A stretch of 64,000 nt of DNA from Schlesneria sp. DSM 10557 (GTDB taxonomy: Bacteria; Planctomycetota; Planctomycetia; Planctomycetales; Planctomycetaceae): contig NZ_CP124747.1 of the NCBI RefSeq assembly GCF_041860085.1, positions 3,472,001-3,536,000 on the forward strand, written 5' to 3'. Below, piece by piece: positions 1 through 8,487 of this stretch; position 1 is the first letter of the stretch; each line of letters begins with the position of its first letter. The notes under the pieces are model-generated. The model did no database searches. It was not told the DNA's origin and saw nothing but the letters and a program-made list of their open reading frames with translations. Made by a program: the position numbers and the translations under genes.

Positions 1-223
1 GAACCACTGGAACGCCGCTGGGAACCTGCTGGCGAACCAGCTCCAGTACGTGCGTCTTGCCCGTGCCACTCGCACCGACCAGAGCGGCAGCCCCTTTGCC
101 ATGCTCGGTCAGATAGTTTAGCTTCACAATCGCTTCTTTATGAAGCCGACCGGCGTAGAAGGACTCGGACCTTCGGTCATGATCGAAGGGAGCGTTTTCG
201 AGGTTCCAGTATCGTTCGTACAT
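1..223 (-). CDS. ExeA/GspA-type AAA ATPase, N-terminal part (cut by window edge)
   Basis: The 74 visible residues start MYERYWNLENAPFDHD and contain a Walker A motif GASGTGKTH at about residues 50-58. This start and P-loop spacing are typical of the ExeA/GspA family of AAA ATPases, which in type II secretion systems form an inner-membrane complex that helps secretin assembly. Family members also occur as general MshM/TniB-like ATPases, so the exact role is uncertain. The gene runs off the left edge, so Walker B and any peptidoglycan-binding domain cannot be seen. It lies 36 bp downstream of a small single-pass membrane protein gene on the same strand, probably in one transcript. Confidence 0.7.
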   Translation of the reverse strand, partial: MYERYWNLENAPFDHDRRSESFYAGRLHKEAIVKLNYLTEHGKGAAALVGASGTGKTHVLELVRQQVPSGVPVV

Positions 224-259
224 TGCGGCGTCCTTGCCTCTCCGTTTGCGGTCGTGTCG

Positions 260-745
260 TCACCGCTGGACCGAAGCATCGGGCTTATCCGCGATCTGCT
301 CGGGCACAGTTGAGTCGCTGTTGGATTCCATGGGCTCGATTTTACCGATCAGCCACACTCCCGAAAAGCTCCGTTTTTGAACATTGGAACCGGAGCTCTC
401 GGCCGTCTCTTGACCGCTCTTCCGCTTTGCACCGCCACGACTCGGCTTTTTGGAGCTGGCGAGCTGCACCTCAAAACGTTTGGGATTGTTGAACCCCGGG
501 CTGCCAAAGTTCATGTCGTCCAGATCGGCAATCGAGTCATTACTCTCGACCAGGGCGGCAGCAGACCAGAGATGCGTCGCCCCCCAGGCACCTGCAACAA
601 ACACCACCAGGCCAACGATACCCATCGCGACCCGCCACGGACGTTTTCCTTTTTTGCGGTGACTGGATGACCGCACTGCCGGAATGTCCGATTTGGACGA
701 CTTGGACACTGGCATGCGGATCGTGGTCTGATCTGATTCGCTCAT
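260..745 (-). CDS. Single-pass membrane protein, unknown function
   Basis: 161 residues, not recognised. The N-terminal 38 residues are basic and Ser-rich and are followed by one clear transmembrane segment at about 39-60 (VAMGIVGLVVFVAGAWGATHLW). The remainder is polar, rich in Ser, Lys and Pro and probably disordered and periplasmic. It sits directly upstream of the ExeA-like ATPase gene on the same strand, so an accessory role to that ATPase, comparable to GspB-type partners, is an inference from position only. No enzymatic motif is visible. Confidence 0.6.
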   Translation of the reverse strand: MSESDQTTIRMPVSKSSKSDIPAVRSSSHRKKGKRPWRVAMGIVGLVVFVAGAWGATHLWSAAALVESNDSIADLDDMNFGSPGFNNPKRFEVQLASSKKPSRGGAKRKSGQETAESSGSNVQKRSFSGVWLIGKIEPMESNSDSTVPEQIADKPDASVQR

Positions 746-923
746 GGCGGCCCCAGTTTTACACCGACGAGAGTCTCGTCACCTGAACCACCCGTTTCCA
801 TTCCGAAGTGGCATGCAAAGGCGCACGGACGAACCGCTCGCGGATCGCTCAAGTCAGGTATCGTCCGCAACCGTCGTCAACTTGAAACAACTTCACCGTC
901 TGGATCCGGTCGTGGTCCCGACT

Positions 924-2054
924 TCACTCCCCGACTTCACTCGCGACGTGCAGAGAAGTGCGGATGGGATCGCACTCGACCTGACTCGGATCGACCTTCA
1001 TTTCTGGAAAATGATCTTTCAGCCGTTTCGCAAGTGCTTCCATCGAAAAGCGTTCTGTCGCATAGTGTCCGGGCAGAATCATCCCGACTCCCAGATCACG
1101 CGCCTCCAGGCACGAATGGAAGCGGGCTTCCCCGGTGAGAAACGCCTGGCATCCGACTCGGTGAGCGTCCCGCAGGAATTCGCCCGCAGCACCACAAGCA
1201 ATTCCCAGACGGGTGATCTGCATTCCGGGATCGCCCACGAACTGAATCTCTGGCTGCTTCAGTTGCTGCGCGATAAGACGCGTCAACTGTCCCAGTGTGA
1301 CGGGTTCTGGGAAGGTTCCATACCGCCCCGCCCCCGTTCCATCAGGAACCGGTTTGAGCGGAAAGACATCCACAGCCGGCTCTTCATACGGATGAGCTTT
1401 TCGCAAGGCGGCCAAGACCCTGTCCAATTCATTCGCGCGACAGACAACCTCGACACGGGTTTCTTCGACCTGTTCCAGCTGACCCGATTTCCCTATGGCA
1501 GGATTGGTTGAATCCAGCCCAAAAAATGTCCCGGTCCCCTGCAGATTAAAACTGCACTGCTGGTAGTTCCCAATCACACCCGCCCCGGCGTTCCACAGCG
1601 CCTGACGGACTGGTTCGACATCCGAAGGGGGCACGAACGTCACGACCTTGACCTGTTCAGGTCCGGTACGGGGACGCAGCGGTGCAATCTGAGTCAGTTC
1701 CAGTAACTCGGCGAGCTGCTGATTGATACCGGTCGTCGCATTATCCCAGGCGGTGTGGGGTGAATAGACGGCGATCCCATTCTGCAGCAGCGTCAGCAGC
1801 AACCGTCCCTCGGGCCTGGCCATCGTGATTTGCTTCACCGGCTTGAACATGATGGGATGATGCGTCACCACCAGTTGAGCCCCCGCACTGACCGCCTCGT
1901 CCGCGACATCATGGGTGAGTGTCAAACAGGTGATCGCACGGCTGACGGGTTGAGACTCATCACCAAGCAGCAGCCCGACATTGTCCCACTCTTCCGCCAA
2001 TGACAGGGGCGCGATCTGCTTCAACACTTTGCAGACATCGTGAACAGTCGTCAT
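924..2054 (-). CDS. Nif3-like dinuclear metal centre protein (YbgI/YqfO family)
   Basis: 376 residues. The N-terminal half carries the family metal-binding motifs VVTHHPIMF (His65-His66) and SPHTAWDN (His100, Asp104). The C-terminal half carries FLTGEARFHS and LPGHYATE, which supply the remaining ligands. The length above 370 and the segment around 125-240 (KVVTFVPPSDVEPVRQAL...) indicate the long form with a PII-like insert, as in Bacillus YqfO. The family forms hexamers with a two-metal site; it is annotated as GTP cyclohydrolase 1 type 2 in some species, but the physiological reaction is not settled. The start at 2054 is supported by GAGG six bases upstream. It is followed at some distance by the 161-residue membrane protein gene. 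Confidence 0.9.
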   Translation of the reverse strand: MTTVHDVCKVLKQIAPLSLAEEWDNVGLLLGDESQPVSRAITCLTLTHDVADEAVSAGAQLVVTHHPIMFKPVKQITMARPEGRLLLTLLQNGIAVYSPHTAWDNATTGINQQLAELLELTQIAPLRPRTGPEQVKVVTFVPPSDVEPVRQALWNAGAGVIGNYQQCSFNLQGTGTFFGLDSTNPAIGKSGQLEQVEETRVEVVCRANELDRVLAALRKAHPYEEPAVDVFPLKPVPDGTGAGRYGTFPEPVTLGQLTRLIAQQLKQPEIQFVGDPGMQITRLGIACGAAGEFLRDAHRVGCQAFLTGEARFHSCLEARDLGVGMILPGHYATERFSMEALAKRLKDHFPEMKVDPSQVECDPIRTSLHVASEVGE

Positions 2055-2128
2055 CGAATTCCTCTATCAATCCCTTCAAACAGTCCCGGGGTGTTCCAGG
2101 CAGAACAACCCCGCCGTCGCAAACCCTG

Positions 2129-2890
2129 TCAACGCGAAAGCCAGCCACCGTCGATGGCGACGGTGCTTCCGTGCATGTAGTTCGAGGCGTCGGATGCGAG
2201 AAACACACAGAGCCCTGCCAGTTCATCGGGCTGCCCCCACCGCCCTGCCGGAATACGGTCAAGAATTTGCGGGCCGCGAATCGGATCGTCCTGCAGGACG
2301 TGAGAGAGCGTCGTCTCAAAGTATCCGGGACAGATGCAATTGACGTTAATCCCCTGCCGCGACCACGAGTTGGCCAGAGACTTGGTCAGCCCGGCCAGAG
2401 CATGCTTTGCCGCGGCATAGGCTGGAATGTTCAGGCCTCCCTGAAAAGTCATGACAGAGCCGATGTTGATGATCTTTCCCCGGCCCCGGGCCAGCATCGG
2501 TTTGGACGCTTGCTGCGCCAGATCAAATGAGGCATGAAGATGCACTTCCAGAAGCTGGTGCCATTCGGAAAGAGGATACTCTTCGGGGGGATGTCGGTGT
2601 GAGTTTCCAGCGTTATTGACGAGAATATCGAGTCGTCCCGTTTTTTCGATGATTCGGTCAATCAGCCCCACTCGATCGGCAGGCTGCCCAAGATCCGCGG
2701 GAAATGACCAGAACTGTCGCCCCGCATCGCGAACCAGCTTTTCTGTCTCGGGCAGTTCACCGGATCGGCTAACTCCGACGATGTCGGCCCCCGCTTCTGC
2801 AAGCCCCAGCGCCATCGCCTGTCCCAGCCCCCTGCTGGCTCCCGTGACCAGTGCGACTCGCCCATCCAGTTTGAATAAATCGAGGATCAT
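2129..2890 (-). CDS. kduD: 2-deoxy-D-gluconate 3-dehydrogenase (KduD-like SDR)
   Basis: With the start at 2890 the product is 253 residues, the usual KduD length. It begins MILDLFKLDGRVALVTGASRG, closely parallel to the start of E. coli KduD. It has the Rossmann TGxxxGxG motif, NNAG, the catalytic Ser in NIGSV and YAAAK, and the KduD-like ILDRIPAGRWG segment and C-terminal IAVDGGWL-type ending. KduD oxidises 2-dehydro-3-deoxy-D-gluconate-type keto sugars in uronate (pectin) breakdown. An in-frame upstream start at 2968 would add 26 residues with no family similarity, so it was not used. No kduI or pectinase gene is next to it, so the substrate is inferred. Confidence 0.8.
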   Translation of the reverse strand: MILDLFKLDGRVALVTGASRGLGQAMALGLAEAGADIVGVSRSGELPETEKLVRDAGRQFWSFPADLGQPADRVGLIDRIIEKTGRLDILVNNAGNSHRHPPEEYPLSEWHQLLEVHLHASFDLAQQASKPMLARGRGKIINIGSVMTFQGGLNIPAYAAAKHALAGLTKSLANSWSRQGINVNCICPGYFETTLSHVLQDDPIRGPQILDRIPAGRWGQPDELAGLCVFLASDASNYMHGSTVAIDGGWLSR

Positions 2891-3015
2891 TGGTGTCTCA
2901 GTTCCTGAAAAGTCTGACTCAGTCGCGTTACGTCGTCTGACCGCGAGACTGCGGCTGACTGGTTCCATGGTGGAACTGCCTGCAACAGGTCCGGACTGTA
3001 ACGATTGCGACGTTG

Positions 3016-3354
3016 TTATACAGCGCCCGCTGAGACATCAGCCGCTTTGCGGCGAATCGAACTTTCCCAGATCGAAGCAATTATCCCATACACCAGCACA
3101 ATCCCCGCCTCCATCGCAAAGACAGGGAGGGTGAGATCCTGATTCACCTGCTCCGGTGCCTGATTCATGTGCGTCAGCCCCCATGCAAAACCAAGGAGAA
3201 ATCCTGACACCAGAGTCAGCGGCAGCGCCGTGAGCAAGAAGCCCCCTAACCATCGATATTGCGGATGAACCACCCCCTTCTTGCCAAGCCCTTTTCCCCG
3301 CACGAGAAAGAGAATTCCAACAACGAATATGGCAACCTGAGCACCCAGAAGCAT
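3016..3354 (-). CDS. Small integral membrane protein, unknown
   Basis: 112 residues with three likely transmembrane segments: about 2-19 (LLGAQVAIFVVGILFLVR), 36-60 (LGGFLLTALPLTLVSGFLLGFAWGL) and 78-95 (VFAMEAGIVLVYGIIASI). Lysine-rich turns separate the first two. The start at 3354 has AAAGG seven bases upstream. It is transcribed toward kduD with 125 bp between them, so a shared transcript is possible. No family was recognised. Confidence 0.65.
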   Translation of the reverse strand: MLLGAQVAIFVVGILFLVRGKGLGKKGVVHPQYRWLGGFLLTALPLTLVSGFLLGFAWGLTHMNQAPEQVNQDLTLPVFAMEAGIVLVYGIIASIWESSIRRKAADVSAGAV

Positions 3355-3699
3355 GTCAGACCTTTCGTTTCGAGCCCGATTTCCTCAGCCGGGATGAGAT
3401 GAGCCAGCACTCCACCAGAACTGTACGAGTGTGCGGCGACAGCAGTGCCTCGTCAATTGAGCCACCTCCAACCAGGCTTGCCGGCGGGAATCACGTTCCC
3501 GCCACAACCTGGTTGGAGCGACTGAAAGAATCGGTGCGATCGACAGGTTCAGCATGCGACGCCTGTCCGCCGGTCACTTGCGTCCCCACGGCCTTGCAAG
3601 TCAGGAACGACGGGTCAGCACTCCGTCGCCGTGCCGATGAATGTGATGCCGTATCTCTCTACCCCGTTCGGCGGTACATTATCATTCGGAAGCAGAAGC
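3355..3699. other. Intergenic region with nested inverted repeat
   Basis: About 345 bp between the divergently oriented membrane-protein gene and the DUF1501 gene. It must hold the promoters of both, though no clear -35/-10 pair was recognised. Its main content is the strong nested inverted repeat at 3466-3518, listed separately. Possible short reading frames here have no family character. Confidence 0.6.
3466..3518. repeat. Nested inverted repeat (REP-like palindrome)
   Basis: An outer perfect 11-bp stem, CTCCAACCAGG (3466-3476) with CCTGGTTGGAG (3508-3518), encloses an inner perfect 8-bp stem, GGCGGGAA (3483-3490) with TTCCCGCC (3496-3503), with a 5-base loop. There is no T-run on either side, so it does not look like an intrinsic terminator. 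It lies between divergent genes. It could be a REP-type dispersed palindrome, a remnant of a small mobile element, or a structured 5' leader. Confidence 0.7.
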
Positions 3700-4887
3700 A
3701 TGATCGCTTTTTGGAACTGGGGCCGGAAAAGGAAAACTCGCATGTCAACGACCGAAAACAGCACCGACGTCGACGGTGTTTCGCGTCGTGATTTCCTGCG
3801 CGCAGGAGGATTGGGTGTGGTCGGGCTCTCAGGCGCTTCACTGGCCGCCTCTTTCACCGCCGCTTCCAACCGCCGGGCCATCCTGATCATGATGACCGGT
3901 GGAGTCAGCCAACTCGAGACATTCGATCCCAAGCCCGAAGCCCCTGCCTCCATCCGTGGGCCGTTTAAATCAATCGAAACAGCAGTACCGGGTCTTCGTT
4001 TTAGTGAATCCCTGCCCGGATTGGCCCAGCGTGCCAACCGCCTGACGGTCATTCGATCACTGACTCACGACGCCGCCCCCATTCACGAAACCGGGATGCA
4101 GATTCTGCAGACGGGTCGCCTGTCGATGAACGGCCTCGTGTTTCCTCACTGGGGAAGTCTGGTCGCAAGTCGAAATCCCGGTCGTAACGGTGTTTCAACG
4201 AACGTCATCCTGCCGGGCCTGATCTCCGAAACGGGTGTGTCGGCTTACCGGGGCCAGCAGTCAGGAATCCTGGGGACGGAATGGGAACCAGACCTCGTCA
4301 CTAGTGACCCGGCCGACGAACCCGAGTCGATCCGCCGGATGTACGGCAATTCCGAGTTCGGCAATCTGCTGCTGAAAGCCCGGCAGCAGATTGAACAGGG
4401 AACCCGCTGCGTCACCGTGAATCTGTTTGATTCGCTCAAAGACCGAATCACATGGGACTGCCATGGTGACAAAAGCTGCAGCCCGGCAACGCTGTTCGAC
4501 TATCAGGCGAAACTTTGTCCCGAGTTCGATCAGGCGATGTCAGGCCTGCTGGACGACCTGGCGCAGCGAGGTCTCCTGGATGACACCCTCGTCATCGCCA
4601 CGGGTGAGTTCGGTCGAACGCCTTACGTGAACGAAAACATGGGTCGCGATCACTGGACCGGTTGCTGGTCGGGAATCGTGGCTGGTGGAAAGATCTCTGG
4701 CGGAAAAGTAATCGGCAGCAGCAATGCATCTGCTGCAGAACCGACCGAACGTCCCGTCGACCCCGGTGAGTTAACGGCCACGCTGCTGCAATGGTGCGGA
4801 GTCGACGGAATGTCCCATCACTTCGAGACGGGTGGCCAGGAACTGCATCTGGTTCCCCACGCCCCCCTGAATGACCTTTGGAACTAA
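3700..4887 (+). CDS. DUF1501 family protein with Tat signal
   Basis: DUF1501 proteins are sulfatase/alkaline-phosphatase-fold proteins expanded in planctomycetes and exported by the Tat pathway. The twin-arginine signal SRRDFLRAGGLGVVG is followed by the family landmarks ILIMMTGGVSQLETFDPKP, IRSLTHD and the C-terminal ATGEFGRTPYVNENMGRDHW. Two starts are possible: 3700 (GGAAG twelve bases upstream) and 3742 (MSTTEN..., GGAAAA upstream). Both keep the signal peptide. In this genome type such genes usually pair with a PSD1 gene, as at 22799-25996, but here the neighbour is a PIG-L deacetylase on the other strand. The substrate is unknown. Confidence 0.88.
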   Translation: MIAFWNWGRKRKTRMSTTENSTDVDGVSRRDFLRAGGLGVVGLSGASLAASFTAASNRRAILIMMTGGVSQLETFDPKPEAPASIRGPFKSIETAVPGLRFSESLPGLAQRANRLTVIRSLTHDAAPIHETGMQILQTGRLSMNGLVFPHWGSLVASRNPGRNGVSTNVILPGLISETGVSAYRGQQSGILGTEWEPDLVTSDPADEPESIRRMYGNSEFGNLLLKARQQIEQGTRCVTVNLFDSLKDRITWDCHGDKSCSPATLFDYQAKLCPEFDQAMSGLLDDLAQRGLLDDTLVIATGEFGRTPYVNENMGRDHWTGCWSGIVAGGKISGGKVIGSSNASAAEPTERPVDPGELTATLLQWCGVDGMSHHFETGGQELHLVPHAPLNDLWN

Positions 4888-4980
4888 ACTCTCGTTACCC
4901 CTCACGGGGGGGCTTCATTTCTCATCCCGAGAGACCAGCCCCGCCCGCACGCACAGTTCCCTATTCAGCCCTGTTCAGCC

Positions 4981-5931
4981 CTATTCATCAAAGAACGGAA
5001 ACAACTGCTTCAATTCCGCCGCAGTCGGTTTTCGCCCGTACTCACACAGTTCAAACGTCTCGGCGTACTTGACCGCCTTGCCCTTCTCTTCTCCGTAAAG
5101 CTGAACCAGCACATCACGGTATCGATCGGCCTCTCGAGTCTGGCGATCGTGCCAGCGTTGTTTGAGCCAACCTTTCCGGCCGGCAACGTCATTGGCAGGA
5201 GGAACTGACCGAACAAACTCGTCACTGCCGCTGGCTCCTCCTTCGTAGACCTGTGACTCCAGTTCGTGCAGCGAATCAATCTTCAGACTGAAGACATCGT
5301 CGATGGCCACCGCCACGTCGGGCCGAAACGGGTATGGCTTTTGAAAGCCGTCACTGGAATAAAGGAAAACGGGGTTCTTCGTCAGATGGGGCGTGTCGGG
5401 GCAGAAAAAGGGAACGGTGACCATGAAAGCGGCGTCCTGAACGAGAATCCCGACATAACGATGGTCAGGGTGGTAGTCCCACGGCCGATGCGAAATGACA
5501 ATATCCGCCTTCCATTCGCGAATGATCCGGGTGATCAGACGGCGGTTCTCAAGAGTCGGCTCAAGTTCTCCATCGTGAATATCCAGAACCTGTGAAGTGA
5601 CGCCAAGCTTCTTCGCAGCAGCCGCCGACTCGGCAGCACGGCGCAGTGCCAGCGGCCCCCCGGCCATCTGCCAGTGCCCGATGTCTCCGTTGGTGACAGA
5701 GCAGAGCTTCACATGGTGACCTGACTTAGCCCACTTCGCCGCCGTCCCCCCTGCCTTGAACTCGGCATCATCCGGGTGAGCACCGAAGACCACGATCCGC
5801 AGTTTGCCATCTTCGGGGGGCAAACCACGCTCGCCGCCGAATGATGCCGATACGAAGCAAAGGACAGTCCCGAGCAGCATTACGAGACGACCTGAGCGCG
5901 ATGGAGGAAACGTGGAATACAGCTTAGCCAT
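4981..5931 (-). CDS. Secreted PIG-L (LmbE) family deacetylase
   Basis: 316 residues. After an N-terminal hydrophobic signal (RLVMLLGTVLCFVSASFGGE) comes the zinc-site motif FGAHPDDAE and the later HPDHR motif that mark PIG-L/LmbE N-deacetylases. These remove N-acetyl groups from GlcNAc-linked substrates. ELEPTLENRR and SHRPWDYHPDH lie between, as in the family. The start at 5931 has GGGAG seven bases upstream; a further upstream TTG at 6000 is not needed. A signal peptide makes this copy different from the cytoplasmic BshB1-like copy at 16345. Substrate unknown; an extracellular or periplasmic glycan is likely. Confidence 0.85.
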   Translation of the reverse strand: MAKLYSTFPPSRSGRLVMLLGTVLCFVSASFGGERGLPPEDGKLRIVVFGAHPDDAEFKAGGTAAKWAKSGHHVKLCSVTNGDIGHWQMAGGPLALRRAAESAAAAKKLGVTSQVLDIHDGELEPTLENRRLITRIIREWKADIVISHRPWDYHPDHRYVGILVQDAAFMVTVPFFCPDTPHLTKNPVFLYSSDGFQKPYPFRPDVAVAIDDVFSLKIDSLHELESQVYEGGASGSDEFVRSVPPANDVAGRKGWLKQRWHDRQTREADRYRDVLVQLYGEEKGKAVKYAETFELCEYGRKPTAAELKQLFPFFDE

Positions 5932-6178
5932 CAGATTTCTCCCAGATGCGAAGTGCAAGTGCAGGGTTTCGTCATTCCCGGTTTTGTTGAGAGACCGCAA
6001 AAATCAGCGTGCCTGTCATGCGGTGAAAACGTGAGATTGCGGCTGTCACGCAGCGTCAGGTGACCACGGCGTTAGAGGGGACTTGTGATTCCCTGACGGG
6101 ATCTCAGATTTCGCTCAGGAGCCGCTTCTCAACTCGTTCATCACCTTGTTTATCATCGGAAACCTTGAAAAGGCATTT

Positions 6179-7999
6179 CTACGTGCCCGACCACGCTTTG
6201 ACATCGTCCACGAGAGGCACGCCGCGCTGCTCATCCGTCTGCCCCTTGTCCCTTTGCGTCAAGGCGATGATCGCTTCGACGAGCATCGCCAGCGCCAGGA
6301 AGAGCAACAGCGTGGAAATACCGAGCAGGATATAAGTCGTCTGTTGAGGAGCCTGGGGACCGCTGAGTTGCCGCACGTATGCGTAGATCATGCGTCCCAG
6401 CGCCCAGATGCTCATCGTATACATGAACACGGTTGGCAGTCCGACGGCAAACAGCACCCAGATCTCCCGCCGCGTCCGCCACAGCCACACGGTCACGCCG
6501 AGCAGTGACAGAGCCGCCAGCAACTGGTTACTGGCTCCAAACAAGGACCAGAAGATGCGCCACAGCGGAGCCGGTTTACCGTCCATTCCGTGGATGGTCT
6601 GCATGACGAAAAAGGCGGGGACCCCTGCCGTCAGAAGCGTTCCCAACCAGCGGCCCTTTGCATCGTGCCAGCCAGTCAGCTCCTGAATGATGTACCGCCC
6701 CAGTCGAGTACAGACATCCAGCGTGTCATAGACGAAGGTCGTAAACGCCATCAGGGCGAACGAGACGGTTAATTGACTGGAAAGATGGAAACTGGACCAA
6801 CCCGTACGCCGCACGAATTCAGAAAATTGTTCCAGCAGGGCCCCGATCCCCTGGGCGTAGATCAGATTTGGCTGCGGATTTTTCAGCAGCGACGCATCGC
6901 GTGAGAGAATCATGACACAACTGAGCGACACGATCGCCACCATCGCTTCCAGCAACATCGCACCATAGCCAATCAGTTTGGCATCGGTTTCGTATCTCAG
7001 TTGTTTCGATGTCGTCCCCGAGGCAATCAGCGAGTGGAAACCAGAACAGGCGCCGCACGCGATCGTGATGAACAGGACGGGAAACAGGGTCTGCCCGTCA
7101 GGCGTGGTCCATGAATTAAACATGGGATATTCGACCTTCGCCCCGCCGAACAGTAGTCCGATCGCTCCCGCGGCCAGCGCGACGTAGAGGAAATAGCCTC
7201 CCAGGTGTCCGCGCGGCTGCAGCAGCAGCCACATGGGGACCACCGAGGCAATACAGCAGTAGACCAGCAGCAGGATATCCCAGGTCTTGTGCGCCATCCG
7301 ATCGTCGGCAGTGGGGACAAAGGTACGCAGGATGTCCGTCATACTGACAGGCAGGTATTGTCCGGCCCAGATCGATACACCGACGAGCGGCAGAAAGATC
7401 AGCGTCGCCCAGCCAACCGAAAGCTTGGCATAGCGCATCAGAATCCCCATCACGATGGGAAGTGCCAGATACATTAATGACGACGAGGCGATCCCGGCTC
7501 CGGTAACCACATCTCCGTTCTCCAGCGTCTGTTCACCTATGAATGACGCCGCAGTGATGTCGGTGAAGGCGATAATGATGTAAACGAGCGCCAGCCAGAC
7601 AAAACTGAGGAACAGCAGGAACGCGCGACGACTCATGTGGTCCCGCACTACTTCGGCAATGGATCTCGCCTTGTGTCGAATCGACGCGACCAGCGACGTG
7701 ATGTCGTGCACACCGCCGATGAAGATCGAACCGACCAGAATCCAGATCAGTGCCGGCAGCCAGCCAAACCAGACTCCTGCCAGAATCGGTCCCACAATCG
7801 GCCCCGCGGCAGCGATGGCCGAAAAGTGTTGACTGAGCAGTTCATTCGGAGCCAGCGGCGCGTAGTCCAGATCGTCCTGCAGCTCGTACGCCGGCGTCGT
7901 GGCTTTGGGATCCAGTCGCAGCCACCGAACCAGGATGGGGCCGTAGGTCCAGTAAGCGACTGAAAGAATCGCTGCACAAGCCAACACGATTACGAGCAT
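6179..7999 (-). CDS. cstA: Carbon starvation protein CstA-family transporter
   Basis: 606 residues, many transmembrane segments. The N-terminal part contains the CstA signatures HFSAIAAAGPIVGPILAG and WILVGSIFIGGVHDI, followed by RHKARSIAEV. The C-terminal CstA domain with CGACSGFHSLIASGTTSKQL is also visible. CstA proteins import peptides and, in enterobacteria, pyruvate during carbon starvation. The family usually has 560-700 residues, so this looks complete. The start at 7999 was chosen because the membrane domain begins at once; an in-frame GTG at 8050 would add 17 polar residues. It is divergent from the PSD1 gene at 8488. Confidence 0.93.
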   Translation of the reverse strand: MLVIVLACAAILSVAYWTYGPILVRWLRLDPKATTPAYELQDDLDYAPLAPNELLSQHFSAIAAAGPIVGPILAGVWFGWLPALIWILVGSIFIGGVHDITSLVASIRHKARSIAEVVRDHMSRRAFLLFLSFVWLALVYIIIAFTDITAASFIGEQTLENGDVVTGAGIASSSLMYLALPIVMGILMRYAKLSVGWATLIFLPLVGVSIWAGQYLPVSMTDILRTFVPTADDRMAHKTWDILLLVYCCIASVVPMWLLLQPRGHLGGYFLYVALAAGAIGLLFGGAKVEYPMFNSWTTPDGQTLFPVLFITIACGACSGFHSLIASGTTSKQLRYETDAKLIGYGAMLLEAMVAIVSLSCVMILSRDASLLKNPQPNLIYAQGIGALLEQFSEFVRRTGWSSFHLSSQLTVSFALMAFTTFVYDTLDVCTRLGRYIIQELTGWHDAKGRWLGTLLTAGVPAFFVMQTIHGMDGKPAPLWRIFWSLFGASNQLLAALSLLGVTVWLWRTRREIWVLFAVGLPTVFMYTMSIWALGRMIYAYVRQLSGPQAPQQTTYILLGISTLLLFLALAMLVEAIIALTQRDKGQTDEQRGVPLVDDVKAWSGT

Positions 8000-8487
8000 A
8001 CTCACGTCGTTGTCTCCACTTGTCAGACGCAACCGCGTCTCAATCCCCACGACAGGATCGGCACCGGATTTCCTGTTATTTCTGTCGTCCAGTTTCTACC
8101 GAACTTAACCGTTACCGTGTTGCGAAATCTCTGGCTGTCACTCAGCCATCGCCCCATCCCGGCGGCGGATGAAAATCATCACTGCAATGCACTTGTGACA
8201 AAAGTCATTTCAAGCCAGTCCGTTCCGCAGTCCCGACGAAAACCGAGCGGTGAATTTCGAACAGTCAAGTAGATTAACATGACACGCGCCCACTCGCATC
8301 CGATTTTCACTGTTCGCCTTACGAGAAAATTACCGCTCCTGTTCCAACCATCTCTACACTTCATTCACCGCCTGTTTCCTCCGGACCTGGTTCATTCGTG
8401 GGCCCAATTCATCAACCCCGGCTTACACGACAGCGGACGTTTGGTAGACTATCAGCCACAGTCCTGGTGGATTTGGAGAGCGATGGC
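8000..8487. other. Intergenic region between divergent cstA and PSD1 genes
   Basis: About 490 bp that must hold both divergent promoters. No confident promoter, hairpin or small gene was seen. A short reading frame at 8279-8491 lacks a good ribosome binding site and any family character. Confidence 0.5.

Noticed and set aside
3399-3791. 130-codon plus-strand reading frame overlapping the nested inverted repeat and DUF1501 start
   Set aside because: It overlaps a clear gene in another frame, has no ribosome site and would read through the inverted repeat.
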